From Erodium maritimum (taxonomy: Eukaryota > Streptophyta > Magnoliopsida > Geraniales > Geraniaceae), in assembly GCA_963921825.1 (NCBI GenBank), contig OY997596.1:8251001-8315000 (forward strand): 64,000 nt of DNA. The letters are read 5' to 3'. The notes below the pieces were generated by a model. The model was not told the origin of the DNA. It worked only from the letters and a program-made list of their open reading frames with translations, and did not search any database. The translations under genes and the position numbers were made by a program. Shown in pieces: positions 22,508 through 33,157 of this stretch. Within the stretch, counting starts at the first letter, position 1. Every line of letters begins with the position of its first letter.

Positions 22508-23447
22508 TTCACAACTTAGAAACTGAATCCAGGTCATCAATTTTTGGTACAGAACATGTACATAGTCCTTTATATTTATAGTTCAGAGAACAGGAATTAA
22601 GACTAATTGTAGTATCAGGACATGGTTGTTTCATGAAATGAATACCACTAAAGGAAGCAGCTGAGGACAGCGAGAGATTGGTATGGGAGCTGATGAGGGC
22701 AAAAGTGTAATTAGACTCTGACTCATTAAACATGTAACATGTCCCAGAATCAGAGGTATCCTACAGCTCACACCCACTCCATACACTGTATCAGATAACC
22801 AATACAAAAAGAGAAAGCTCTGTAAAAGTAGATATTGAAGAGAAATTAACTATTATGTTAAACCATTAAGAATTTAAATAGAAACTAATCACTTATTAAA
22901 TCAATTAAAATAATGGGTAAAAACAGAATAATGTTACTAGGGTACACACGAGGGCAAAGAACATTTTACTTTCTGGTCTTTACAAATTCCTTGCTTACAA
23001 AGCAGAAAAATCTAACCTTTTCCTTTTCTTACATTTGCAGTTTTTTTATGTAACAAGTATTCTCCAACCTTTTGTTTAGAAATGTTTTTTTAATGGACAG
23101 TTCTTAATTTATCTCTAGATTAGGCGGTGTTTGTATAAATTATAAAACAATTAAATTATGCTAATAGATATTTATAATTTAAGACTGAGCATTGATTGGG
23201 TATGAAACTGAAACATAGTCTGAACTTGAAGAGCCAATTTAATACCCAAAAAGACAAAGGCAGAGCTAAACAATGTGTCCACACACACGACGCAAGTCCC
23301 AATAGAAACATGGACAACCCTAACCCGGACAAAGTATTGGGTCGGGTCGGGTCGGGTGTCTGTTCATTTTCTTGTATTTAGCTTTTGGGATATTTTCTTT
23401 TTTTGAATCTTTACCAAAAGAAAATCAAAATCAGCATCACTAACACC
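22508..23447. other. Intergenic region between the Agenet-PHD and TBL genes
   Basis: It holds the 3' UTR of the upstream gene and the promoter of the TBL gene, both on the plus strand. A GGGTC/GGGTCG repeat occurs at 23340-23359. No transposon end or RNA gene was recognised, and short open frames look random. Confidence 0.5.
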
Positions 23448-25787
23448 ATGGCTCTGTTCTGTGGCCGATCTTCGCTTTCAAGTTCATGTTCCTGGTCGGT
23501 GTTGGCGATTCTCGTGCTATGGGTTCTGGAGAGCAAAACCCAGATTGCTTCTTCAGCTCTGCTACTGAGCTTGAAGAACCACCACAGCAGCCACCAGCAC
23601 AGCCGGAGACCAATGCTCCAAGGCAACCAATCCACCTGCGCCATCTTCGTCGGCAACTGGGTTCGCGATGACTCCTACCCGGTCTACGAATCCTCCCAGT
23701 GCCCCATCGTCGATGCTCAGTTCAACTGCAAAATGTACGGCCGACCCGACTCCGGTTACCTCCGGTATCGCTGGCAGCCCATCAACTGCGAGCTTCCCAG
23801 GTACTGTTTCTGGGTTTTGAGCCACCGGAACTGGAGCTCGTTTATTTGGGTCTTTTTGATGATCTCGTCTGAGTTCTGACGCTGATTTGATTTCAGGTTC
23901 GATGGGCTCCAGTTTCTGCTGAAAATGCAAGGGAGGAGCATCATGTTCGTCGGCGACTCACTGGGTCGGAACCAATTTGAGTCCTTGATTTGCATGATTT
24001 CAGCTGGAGTGCCTCATACCCAGACCCAGATGGTTGGAGGAGAGACTCTCTCTACCTTCAAATTTTTGGTAAATCTTTTTTTTTTCTCCCTTTACCTTCT
24101 CATTTCTGTATTCTAATTTTCTGCATCTTTACTGTATTGATTGCATAATTCTTAGTCTAAATCATTGGTTTCAAGTGTATCTTGTAGTGCAATATTGAAA
24201 CACACACACACAAAAATGTATCCTTAATTGTCAAATTTGGAGGGACCCAATATGCTCTCAGGCCAGTTGGTCCCAGCTGCAATACATTACCCTCATTTTC
24301 CAGCCCCACAAAGAATGTGAACATTGCCATTTGAATTTGACTTGAGTTAGAACTTCTCTACTTTTATATGATGAATGGTACAAGTTAGTGATGAGATTTA
24401 CAACTCTGTAGGATTATGGTGTGACGATATCGTATTACAAGGCTGTATATCTGGTGGATATAGATGTGGAGCAAGGAAGAAGAGTTCTGAAGCTGGACAG
24501 TATTTCCAATAATGCAAAAGCTTGGCAGGGCGCAGATGTGTTCATTTTTAACACTGGCCATTGGTGGACTCACACTGGATCTATCCAAGGGTATATACTG
24601 TTTTTTATTTTGTTTGTCCTAAACAGATTTTTCATTGGCGTACTTTTAACTTATTAGTAATGATAATGATAATGATAATGATAGTTGTGATAATGAATTT
24701 TAAAATTGCAGATGGGATTACATAGAATCCGGAGGGACATACTACCGAGACATGGATCGCTTGGTTGCTTTGGAGAGAGCGCTAAGAACATGGTCCAGCT
24801 GGGTGGACGCCAACATTGACCAAAGCAGAACACGAGTCTTCATCCAGTCCATCTCCCCAACACACTACAAGTATGTGTTTCCATCTCTCTCTCTTACATT
24901 GTTGTGTTTTGTGTTGAGAGCACAGATTTTTATTTTTAGGGCTCAGTTATTCCATTATTGTGTGTTGGGAATGGTAGGCTTCTGGCTCCAAGCACTAAAA
25001 ATACAGTCCAGTGCGAGTTCTTTTAATAAGTCCAAGTGGGTGCTCAACTTGGTCAAATTAAAGTTTACTAATTTCCATGCTCAAAATAGGCCACTTTGCA
25101 ACCAAGCACGATCCAGACTAACATGTCTTTAACATACCCGTAAGACACCATCCTAGTTAAGAAAAAGAACCATGATAAAGCCAATGCTGCCTCAGTTTTA
25201 AAGTACTGCCCTCTTTGATCTTGTACAAAACTTGAGGATTAGTGGGGTTAGTGATCGACTTCCCAACATTTTCCCATTCACTCTCTTATGAATGTGTTCA
25301 CGTGGTAATAACCATTTCAAATATCCCACTGGAGTTGGCCTGGTGGTCTGTGAGCTCTATCACATCCTTATGGTCTGTGAGATTAACCCCTGGTTAACTT
25401 AGGCTAGAGTTAGATTAGGATTGGAAACTACAAACATTTGACTATATGATGCATGACAGTCCAACTGATTGGAGTGCGGGGGCAACAATAACGAAGACCT
25501 GCTATGGGGAGACAGGGCCAATGAGCAGCGCAGCATCTCAAGGTATAGCATACCCAGACCAAACCAAGGTTCTTAATGAAGTGATAAGGGACATGCGCAG
25601 CCCAGCGTTTTTGCTGGACATAACATTGCTTTCAGGGTTAAGGCCCGATGGCCATCCATCGGTTTACAGTGGTGATCTGAGCCCAGCACAAAGAGCTAAT
25701 CCTCGATATGCTGATTGTAGTCACTGGTGCCTTCCTGGCCTGCCTGATACGTGGAACCAACTATTCTACACAACTTTGTTCTTCTGA
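23448..25787 (+). CDS. Trichome birefringence-like (TBL/PMR5 family) O-acetyltransferase, 5 exons
   Basis: Exons: 23448-23800, 23897-24068, 24412-24590, 24712-24870, 25460-25787. GT-AG junctions join into 396 residues. A hydrophobic segment at about residues 15-28 is a signal anchor, as expected for a type II Golgi protein. The PMR5N region follows (CAIFVGNWVRDDSYPVYESSQCP, in two parts; GRPDSGYLRYRWQP; CELPRFDG), then the catalytic GDS motif (FVGDSLGRNQ, serine 139) and near the end the DxxH motif (aspartate 373, histidine 376 in ADCSHWCLPG). Family members transfer acetyl groups to wall xylan, mannan, xyloglucan or pectin. The text resembles the TBL37-44 branch, but the substrate cannot be read from sequence. 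I chose MALFCG at 23448 over an in-frame ATG at 23385, since the hydrophobic anchor then sits normally. All catalytic residues are present. Confidence 0.94.
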
Positions 25788-26274
25788 ATTGTAGTTTAAG
25801 TTAGTGAGTAGTGATTGAGGGGCCGCGAAAATACACTTCGGTTCATGACATGTAAAGCAATGCAAAGTATTGTTAGAGAAGAGAAATAGGGTATGTATGC
25901 TTGTTTCCTTCTTGCTAGAGCTGTTAACTATAGTGAATTGGTGATTGAAGCAAATTGATTCTGGATAATCCATTGATTTTGACTTCAAGTTTTGCCTTAA
26001 TTTCTGTATTTTTCAGTTGATTGTTTATTGTTATCTTCGTCCAAGCTCTAAATTGTTTGTGTGGCTGTGTTAATAGTGATTGATTAAGGTCTAAGGGTAA
26101 AAATAATTTAAGTCATATATGCAAATCAAACATAGCATATTGCCTTAGACATAAAACCTGGGTCTTAAAATAACATGATTTTCATAAACTTGATAAATCA
26201 GAACTTACTCTGATCAATGAGCGCAACGGTATTAACACTTGATTGATGGAATTGATTTCTTTCTCTACAACTCT
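25788..26274. other. Region between the TBL gene and the Harbinger element
   Basis: AT-rich, containing the 3' UTR of the TBL gene; no other feature recognised. Confidence 0.5.
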
Positions 26275-26277
26275 TTA

Positions 26278-28003
26278 GAGCATCCACAACCATCTCGCCG
26301 GCATCCGGCGAGATGGCGCTGGCGAGATGGTTTAAAATAATCATTTTTATTCTTCTCACCAGCTCACCGCCAGCGAGCTCTACAGTGGGCTGGCGGGGAG
26401 GCGCCGGCGAGATGTAACAAAAATATTTTTTAATGTATTTGTTTTATTTAAAAACAAATATTAAATGGAAAACAACAAGTATCGAGTGAAGTTGAAGTTC
26501 GATCAAAGCTCGATCACAATGAATTGAAAATATTAATCAAACGATAGCAATATTCATTAAACAACACAGATAAAAGGGTACAAAAGAGAGTTGAAGAAGA
26601 AGCCACTGGATGAACTAGATCTGAAGGAAACTAACACCTAATAAAGGAAACTAACAGCTAGGCGTCTCCAAATTTATTCAAGAGATGTTCGACGAGATCG
26701 TCCTTCAAACGGTAATGCATACGTTCATTTTGCATCCTCGCAGTGTTTCCAAGTATGACATTGGTCGGGACGAAGCCTCCTCGTGCAATATGTGGTTGAC
26801 TTGGACCACCTTCTTCTGTTTGTTCAAGATACCCGTCATACGTATGACGTTCATCCTCAACTATCATATTGTGCAGTATAATGCACGCATTCATGACCAA
26901 ACCGATAGACTTGGGAACCCACAAGCGGCTCGGTTGTTTGATAATGTGAAACCGAGCTTGTAGTACGCTGAAAGCTCGTTCCACATCCTTCCTGCACGCT
27001 TCTTGGACTTCAACATACTTCTTCTGCTTCGGAGTTTGAGGTAATGGAATTGTTTTTACGAACACTGGCCACGAAGGGTAAATACCGTCAGCAAGATAAT
27101 AAGGGAGTGTGTAATTATTACCATTTATCGTGTAAGCAACCGGTGGTTTCCAACCGTTGATAACGTCCGCGAACAACTTGGAATGATTCAGGACCGTCAA
27201 ATCGTTGTTCGAGCCCGCCATGCCGAAGAAAGAGTGCCAAATCCATAAGTCGCGAGTAGCAACCGCCTCAAGGACAACGGTTGGTCGATTACCGTGGTCC
27301 CTCCGGGAATGTGCTCCTCGAAGGGCCTTTGGGCAGTTCTTCCACTCCCAGTGCATGCAGTCAAGACTTCTAAGCATACCCGGGAACCCTCGCGCTTCAT
27401 TAACCGCCAAAATGTGGTCCATATCAGCTTGTGTAGGTTGTCGCCGGTATGTAGGACCAAACACTCTATTAAGTGTACTGCAAAATTTTCGCAAACATTC
27501 CAAAGACGTTGTTTCCCCTATCTTTAAGTACTCGTCCAACGCATCAGTTGCAATTCCGTAACATAACTGCCTAATTTTCGGGACGATGCTTTCTGAGAAG
27601 GATGAATAGTGAGAGTAGAGAGTTTGTAATTTTTAGTTTGTGAGGGTGGATTTATATAAGGGTTTATGGTAGGTTTAAACATAAATGTTGTAGTTATGAT
27701 GAGCGTTTTTTAACATAAAAAACGACGATCAAGGTTCTTCTATTGGACGTGTAGATTTTTTTTGGATAATATAGGTGTGTCTTATTTTCAAAAAAATTAA
27801 CATTGACCAAGAGCATTTTAATTGGACAAAAAGGATTTTTGAGGATAAACTATCTCTTCTCGCCGGCGTGATCTGCCAGCGAGAAGGTCGTGGCCAGCGG
27901 TCCTCGCTAGCGAGCTCCTCGCCTGTTCCTCGCCAGCTCCCCGCCTCCTCCTCGCCGGCGTTTTCTCTCGCCAGCGGCTTACCGCCGTTGACTGTGGATG
28001 CTC
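26278..28003 (-). mobile_element. PIF/Harbinger DNA transposon with transposase
   Basis: The element is 1726 bp with ends gagcatccacaacc (left) and, as complement of the right end, gagcatccacagtc. It is flanked by the 3-bp duplication TTA (26275-26277 and 28004-28006), the Harbinger target. Subterminal sequence is rich in ctcgccggc-type short inverted motifs. It encodes a DDE transposase on the minus strand. The second Harbinger protein (a Myb/trihelix-like DNA-binding protein) was not found. Very little decay is visible, suggesting recent movement. Confidence 0.92.
26658..27539 (-). CDS. PIF/Harbinger transposase (DDE_Tnp_4), N-terminally short
   Basis: The 293-residue open frame starts MDEYLKIGETTSLECL. 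The DDE catalytic residues are legible in SLDCMHWEWKNCP (first D), YYLADGIYPSWP (second D) and CRKDVERAFSVLQARF (E), together with RRDHGNRPTV, FFGMAGSNNDL and ILHNMIVEDE. Typical plant relatives have about 100 further N-terminal residues. Here in-frame family-like sequence continues upstream to about 27600 (IVPKIRQLCYGIATDAL) without an ATG, so the annotated start may not be the ancestral one and the gene has lost its 5' part. Activity would also need a partner DNA-binding protein from elsewhere. Confidence 0.9.
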   Translation of the reverse strand: MDEYLKIGETTSLECLRKFCSTLNRVFGPTYRRQPTQADMDHILAVNEARGFPGMLRSLDCMHWEWKNCPKALRGAHSRRDHGNRPTVVLEAVATRDLWIWHSFFGMAGSNNDLTVLNHSKLFADVINGWKPPVAYTINGNNYTLPYYLADGIYPSWPVFVKTIPLPQTPKQKKYVEVQEACRKDVERAFSVLQARFHIIKQPSRLWVPKSIGLVMNACIILHNMIVEDERHTYDGYLEQTEEGGPSQPHIARGGFVPTNVILGNTARMQNERMHYRLKDDLVEHLLNKFGDA

Positions 28004-28006
28004 TTA

Positions 28007-28400
28007 GAGGGCTTGATTAGGTTTACATTATATATACCCACTATCAGCTATAAATAAAAAAATATTATTATTTAACTAATTATAACTCATACAATTTGTC
28101 TTGCTAAACAAATTATTTGATATTTACTTAAGTCATATAATATATTGCATACAAGTTCATGGAACAGACTTTGATTAAGTAAGTTCCAATACTAAGTTCT
28201 TTATTTTTTAGGATGATAACAAGGGTTTAATATCTTTTGGTACCCTTATGTTTTGGTCACTTGTCTTTTGGTACCCTTTGTTTAAAACTGTCTAACACGC
28301 TACCCAAACTTTTGATCACATACATCTCCTAGAAACAAACTAACAAAAGTATGTGAAATGACTGTTTTATCCCTTTGTATTCCAAATGAAGTTATCCTTC
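28007..28400. other. AT-rich spacer between two Harbinger elements
   Basis: No gene. The repeated phrase ttttggtacccttt(g) occurs twice near 28235-28280, suggesting a fragment of a foldback element. Confidence 0.35.
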
Positions 28401-30070
28401 GAGCATCCGTAGTCGGTCGAAAAGCCGGCATTTTGTATACGCCGACAGAAACGGCACGACTGAGGCGACAACGGTGGCGTAATCGTGTGACGATTAGACA
28501 ATGGTGGTATCAATACCACCTCATGGAACCGTCGCGCCAACAACTCCATTCTTGTTGACCAATAGTTGACCACCAAAAAAATTGTTGGAATAAGCAAAGT
28601 TAAAGACACAATCAAATGGTATTTGAACCAAAGGTACCATAAAATGAGTTGAAAAAACAATATCGGTTGAGCTCCTTTTTGTGGTTATGTGGATTATGAT
28701 AATGCGGATGTTGACATTATAATAGTCGATCCAGAGACTGGTTGTCCGATTCAATGACGAACTCTTCCAAGAACAGCGTTTGTCGCTTATCCAAAACGAG
28801 AGGCAGCGTAAGCGAATATTGGAACGTTCAATCGAATAAAGCATCATCAATCCATCCCCGGGGATTCAAAGTTTGTTTGATGGAGTCATGAACCCACAAC
28901 CTACAGCGCAACTACGTTCCTAGAAACGGTACTACAAGAGAGATTGTGGCCGAAGAGGAATGTCTAATGCATGACTACTTATGTAACAAGCCGATTTACA
29001 ACGAGCTTCAACTTTGTCGTCGTTTCTGAATGCCCAAGGATCTGTTCACTTGTATTGTGCATTCATTGGAAGAACACGATGCATACTTCCAATAAGGCAT
29101 GGACGACTTGGGATATATATCATTCTCTCTGTATCAAAAATATACTACAACCATTAGGCAACTGTGTTGTGGAACTGCAATTGATGACATTGACGAGTGT
29201 CTGAGAATGGAGAGAGCACAACTCTTGAGTATGTTAAAAAAATTCGCAAGGTAATAATTAAGATGTTTTGGAAGACCTATCTACGAAAGCTTACACATGC
29301 TGACATGAATTGGATATTAGTTGTGAATGCGAGACGTGATTTTTCCAAGATGTTGGGTATTCTTGACTACAGGTATTGGTAGTGGAAGAACTATCCGACG
29401 ACATTGAAAGAAGTTCATTCAGGGAGGGATCACGGTAATATCCCTATAATGATTCTCGAGGCTATTGTCACACAGGACTTGTGGATTTGACACGTATGTT
29501 TTGGCATGTTAGGGTCAAACAACGACATAAATGTGTTTAGAGCATCCACAACCATCTCGCCGGCAGCCGGCGAGATGGTTTAAAATATTTAGTTTTAATC
29601 TTCTAGCCAGCACTCCCAGCCAGCGAGCTACAATGGTAAGTGCTCCCCGCCGGCGATAAGTTCCCTTTTTATTCACATTTTGCTCCCCGCCGGCGATAAG
29701 TGCCGGCCTTAAGCTCTTAGCCAGCACTCCTCGCCAGCGAGCTCCTCGCCTCTTCCTCGCCAGCTCCCCGCCTCCTTCTCGCCGGCTGTTTCTCCTCGCC
29801 AGCGGCTTACCGCCCACGACTGTGGGTGCTCTTAATCAATCAACTTTGTTTTCGGGTGTCGTTAATGGTTGGCAACCACTTTACTTACACGTTAAATGGA
29901 CACCAATACAATCTTCCTTATTATTTGGTTGACGGTTTTTATCCTTGTACTAGTCTATTGTACTACAAATGAAATAGTATCAGTCGGACTAAAAGAGAAG
30001 TGAGAAAATGATTTACTCTTTTCAACCTCCCTTATTTAGCTTTAATCGGACTGAAGGACTGTGGATGTTC
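28401..30070 (+). mobile_element. Decayed PIF/Harbinger element, opposite orientation
   Basis: Degenerate transposase text runs on the plus strand. It includes a DYRYW block (counterpart of DCMHW), WKNYPTTLKEVHSGRDHGN, FGMLGSNNDINV and, beyond a nested MITE, VVNGWQPL and LVDGFYP. Many stops and shifts break it. The candidate ends gagcatccgtagtc (28401) and gactgtggatgttc (to 30070) differ by one to three bases from the neighbouring element's ends; the right flank is TTA, the left TTC. Much older than the element at 26278. Confidence 0.72.
29540..29831. mobile_element. Harbinger MITE nested in the decayed Harbinger element
   Basis: The 292-bp element starts gagcatccacaaccatctcg and ends cgactgtgggtgctc. 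It is flanked by TTA on both sides (29537-29539 and 29832-29834). Its left 20 bases equal those of the element at 26278, and its right part shares tcgccagcggcttaccgcc with it, so it looks like an internal-deletion derivative mobilised by that transposase type. It splits the transposase remnant after NNDINV. Confidence 0.9.
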
Positions 30071-30073
30071 TTA

Positions 30074-30653
30074 TGAATTGAAAGACTAATTTACCACTCA
30101 TCGACATTGATCTTAGTAATATCATTAATTCTTTTTCTAAAATATTTTTTCACCAATTGAAATATATATATTTGAAGTAAAATTTCATTTAACGTACCTT
30201 TTCTAATTTATTATATATTTAAATATATTTTTTAATTTTTTTTTAATTTCAGTAATTGAAATATTTATTTTAAATAAAACCTTAATAAAATTGTTTTTTT
30301 TTTCAATTTAATATATATCGAATATTTTTCTATATTTTTTCAATCTTAATAATTGAAATATATATTTAAAATATAAAGAATATTAATCAATCAAAAATTT
30401 ATTATTCAACTTTATTAAATAAGTATTTAAGTTAGGTCTTGCAGCAAGTCGTTGCCCTCTCTTCCTTAAGCCTATGAAGTTTTACTTCGTCGTCATGTGT
30501 GGCTTCCGTCTCTGGGCCTCGTCCTGTCCACCACCTCCGCTAGTGCAACAGTTCCCTCCATCCTCCATGTTTCCCCTACTACTCTATTATCCCACAACCG
30601 CAAGCGATCGAGTTCCACAACTTCTTCCTGCGCTGCCACCACCCTTGTCCACT
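30074..30653. other. AT-rich region without genes
   Basis: 30100-30420 is extremely AT-rich with tttaatat/atatttaaa runs. After 30430 the composition rises and becomes C-rich (ccaccacctccgctag), possibly a coding-like remnant that continues at 31693 beyond the hAT element; not recognised. Confidence 0.4.
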
Positions 30654-30661
30654 ATGGATCA

Positions 30662-31692
30662 CAGGGCCGGCCCTGAGAATTTGGAGCCCCAAGCGACTCA
30701 TTTTTTTGAGCCCCTTAATCTCGTTTTTTGACCCAACCAGAGGCGGATCCAGAAATTTTTTCCAGGGTATGTCGCAGATAATCAGTATATATATAAAAAA
30801 AATTAACATTATTGAAATGTATATCTATTACATAATTAAACACGCTAATTCATCAATATCTAGCTTAATCAATTATATATGAGTAACATAATTTAATGTA
30901 TAATCAATGATCTATCTATACTCTATCATAATCTCTAAAAACATTTGGAAACATACATCCATGAGTACATCAATCATCATCAAGATTAAAAGAATAACAT
31001 CAGCAAATAAGAATCTCTGTAACCCCAAGAGCTTCAGTACATCCAAGCTCATTGTTGATCAGACAAAAAACGACAAAGGAACACATAAACAATAACAGTA
31101 GCAGATACAATATGACCTTATACTGATATACATATAGGACTGCTCTGCGGAGAAAAGGCTATGGCTTCATTGGGCCGTGGCCATGTTTTTGTGGTGACAT
31201 TTGAACTATTGATTAGTCAATAGATTTTGTATTAATTAATTACAACAAGTCTTTTGTTAATGGAAAGATTTGGTAATCGATCAATACTACAGATTGTGCT
31301 CTTTTGATATAATATAACAGAATGAGTTTCATGCATTCTTAAAACTTGGGTGCAAACATATGTGTTTGGCCGAAGCGAAAACATACCTGAGTAAGGACTG
31401 ATGAGTTCGACCGGCCGCGGGCATTGATGTTTAGAGAGAAGACGAAGTGTTGAGCAGCCAGGAAGTTTCGTCGTTTCACATTCAGCTTTAGGCGAGAAGA
31501 ACAAAAGCACACGTCTCTGTTAATTTAGGGAACAAGCTTTTAATTTTGGACTAAAGCCCAAAAGACAGGAAAAAAGATACTTCGTTACTAAAGCCCAAAA
31601 GACAGGGAAAAAAGATAACCTCAAATATTTTTGATTTTTTGGACTGAGCCCCAAGCAATGGCCTGGGCTGCTTGGCCTCAGGGTCGGCTCTG
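30662..31692. mobile_element. Non-autonomous hAT element (1031 bp)
   Basis: The left end is cagggccggccctgag; the complement of the right end is cagagccgaccctgag, with two mismatches. Both are followed inside by gagcccc/ttggggctc motifs. The 8-bp duplication atggatca flanks it exactly (30654-30661 and 31693-31700), as expected for hAT. No transposase was recognised. Near 30741 a second hAT-like end (cagaggcggatccag) may mark an internal older element. Confidence 0.88.
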
Positions 31693-31945
31693 ATGGATCA
31701 CGACGGTCCACCCGCACTTCATCCTCTATCGCCAACGCTGCCACTGTAACTTTCTTTGATACCATCACCGTCTCCTTCTCTGCCACCAGATCATCCGTCA
31801 TCGCCACCTTCTCCGCTATCACCAAAGACGCTGCCTCGGCCTAGGGTGACCAGAGTGACGGTGATGGATGTGATAGCGTCGGTGTTGTTCCCAAATGCAA
31901 AAATATAAGCGAAGGGTGAGTTGCTCGTTTAATCCAAATATTCAT

Positions 31946-32085
31946 TGGGCCAAACAAAAAGACCAATGATGGAAGAAGCAATATGAACATATTTTTAGTG
32001 AAGCCCAATCCGAAGAAGAGGGCACGTCTGTAATTTAACCAATGCCCCTCCACAGTCTATAAAAGCACTCTTCTGTAAACCCTAA
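31946..32085 (+). promoter_or_regulatory. Site II / TATA / telo-box promoter
   Basis: Two site II elements (TGGGCC at 31946-31951 and the complement of TGGGCT at 32002-32007) precede a TATA box (TATAAAAG, 32058-32065) and a telo box (AAACCCTAA, 32077-32085). This combination is characteristic of plant ribosomal-protein, ribosome-biogenesis and snoRNA genes. It lies 250 bases upstream of the box C/D snoRNA. A donor-like site (cagag/gtatgg, about 32134) and an acceptor-like site (ctgtgcag, to about 32431) suggest a spliced non-coding host transcript, which is inference. Confidence 0.6.
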
Positions 32086-32332
32086 TTCATATCTTCATCG
32101 GAGCCGCTCTCGCTCTCATTCACATCTGCACAGAGGTATGGTATGAGACCTATTATTCTTGCATCCATTGATGGCTTCTTAATCTGGTCTGTGCGGAGTT
32201 TCAGTTCCCATTAGACTCGTTCCCTTGAAGCGAAATTCATCGTGTTGATCGATTCTCATTCATCTCTCAAAATCGTATATACACCATTTTTTTGAGATCG
32301 AGAGTTTTAACTATATTTTTATTTTAATTTAT

Positions 32333-32425
32333 AGAAGTGAACGGTGATGAGTCTTATACAGACCTGTAATGATTTGCGGGAATGATCGCAATCTTATGAA
32401 CATCTAAGGGGCTGAGTTCTCTTCT
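32333..32425 (+). ncRNA. Box C/D snoRNA, predicted to guide 18S rRNA 2'-O-methylation
   Basis: The C box GTGATGA (32344-32350) and D box CTGA (32412-32415) are brought together by a terminal stem: agaagtgaac (32333-32342) pairs with gttctcttct (32416-32425) with one mismatch. Directly before the D box, gaacatctaaggg (32398-32410) is complementary over 13 bases to the conserved 18S stretch CCCTTAGATGTTC, recalled from memory. By the D-plus-five rule it would methylate the first U of that CCCUU. An upstream acagacctgt (32358-32367) complements nearby 18S ACAGGTCTGT and may be extra pairing. The site resembles the vertebrate U61 target. No exact plant name is assigned. Confidence 0.72.
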
Positions 32426-32995
32426 GTGCAGTTGTTTGATTTTGAGCTCTCTATTGAAATTAAAAAAAAATCGCCGAAGCACTGAATATGTTTCAGAATG
32501 AGATTGGCGATGAACAAGTGAGAGCAACAACAATGTTCTCCTCGCTATCCGGTTCTTCTCCCATGGAGTCTCTGGACGTCGGAGAACTACATTTTTACTC
32601 TAAACATTTACTACTTTTTTTCTACATTGTTAACTGATTTTGATTTTTGAACCACAATATTTTCGTACATGATAAACTTTTATATTTTTATGTGAATCAG
32701 TATGTAATTACTTGTATTATGGACAATGGAGATGATTAGATTGTGTGCCTTGCCTTACTATAATATCTATATCTGCCCTCCACTTATAAAATCAATACCA
32801 ATATTTGAACTGATTCACAATTATAGACCTAATTGAGCAGAAGGTAAACTTTTTCCCTCAAGCGAGTGAGAACAAAAACTACATGCTAAAGTAATCCATT
32901 AAGGCTATTCATAATGGTCTTGAAATGACGAGTTGTTTGATTCTCTAATCCAACGTGGTAGGTTGTGTGTTTTTGTTGTGGACAAAACTGAAAAT
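32426..32995. other. Region downstream of the snoRNA
   Basis: No further C/D pair or coding gene recognised. A short frame from 32489 (MFQNEIGDEQ) resembles nothing known to me. Confidence 0.4.
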
Positions 32996-33157
32996 GGTAA
33001 GTTTATATTGTGGGGATCTTAGAACACGATCTTTAATTTTCAAAAAATAACGAAATTTGTTAAAGGGGACACTTGAAAATGAAAAAAAGATCATTGGTGT
33101 GACTTGCATTAATACGTGCGAAAAAGGTCATTTCATAGTACGGATATAGGGTTTACC
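32996..33157. repeat. MITE-like dispersed repeat, copy 1
   Basis: This 162-bp segment runs from ggtaagtttatattgtgg to the end ggtttacc. It shares ctttaattttcaaaaaat, acgaaa-ttgttaaagg, gaaaatgaaaaaaa, gacttgcat and acgtgcgaaaaa-ggtcatt with the complement of 61030-61287. The ends ggtaa.../...ttacc are inverted. Confidence 0.65.

Noticed and set aside
23385-23447. Upstream in-frame ATG of the TBL gene
   Set aside because: It would add 21 residues before the signal anchor. The ATG at 23448 has a better context (caccatggc) and gives a normal N-terminus.
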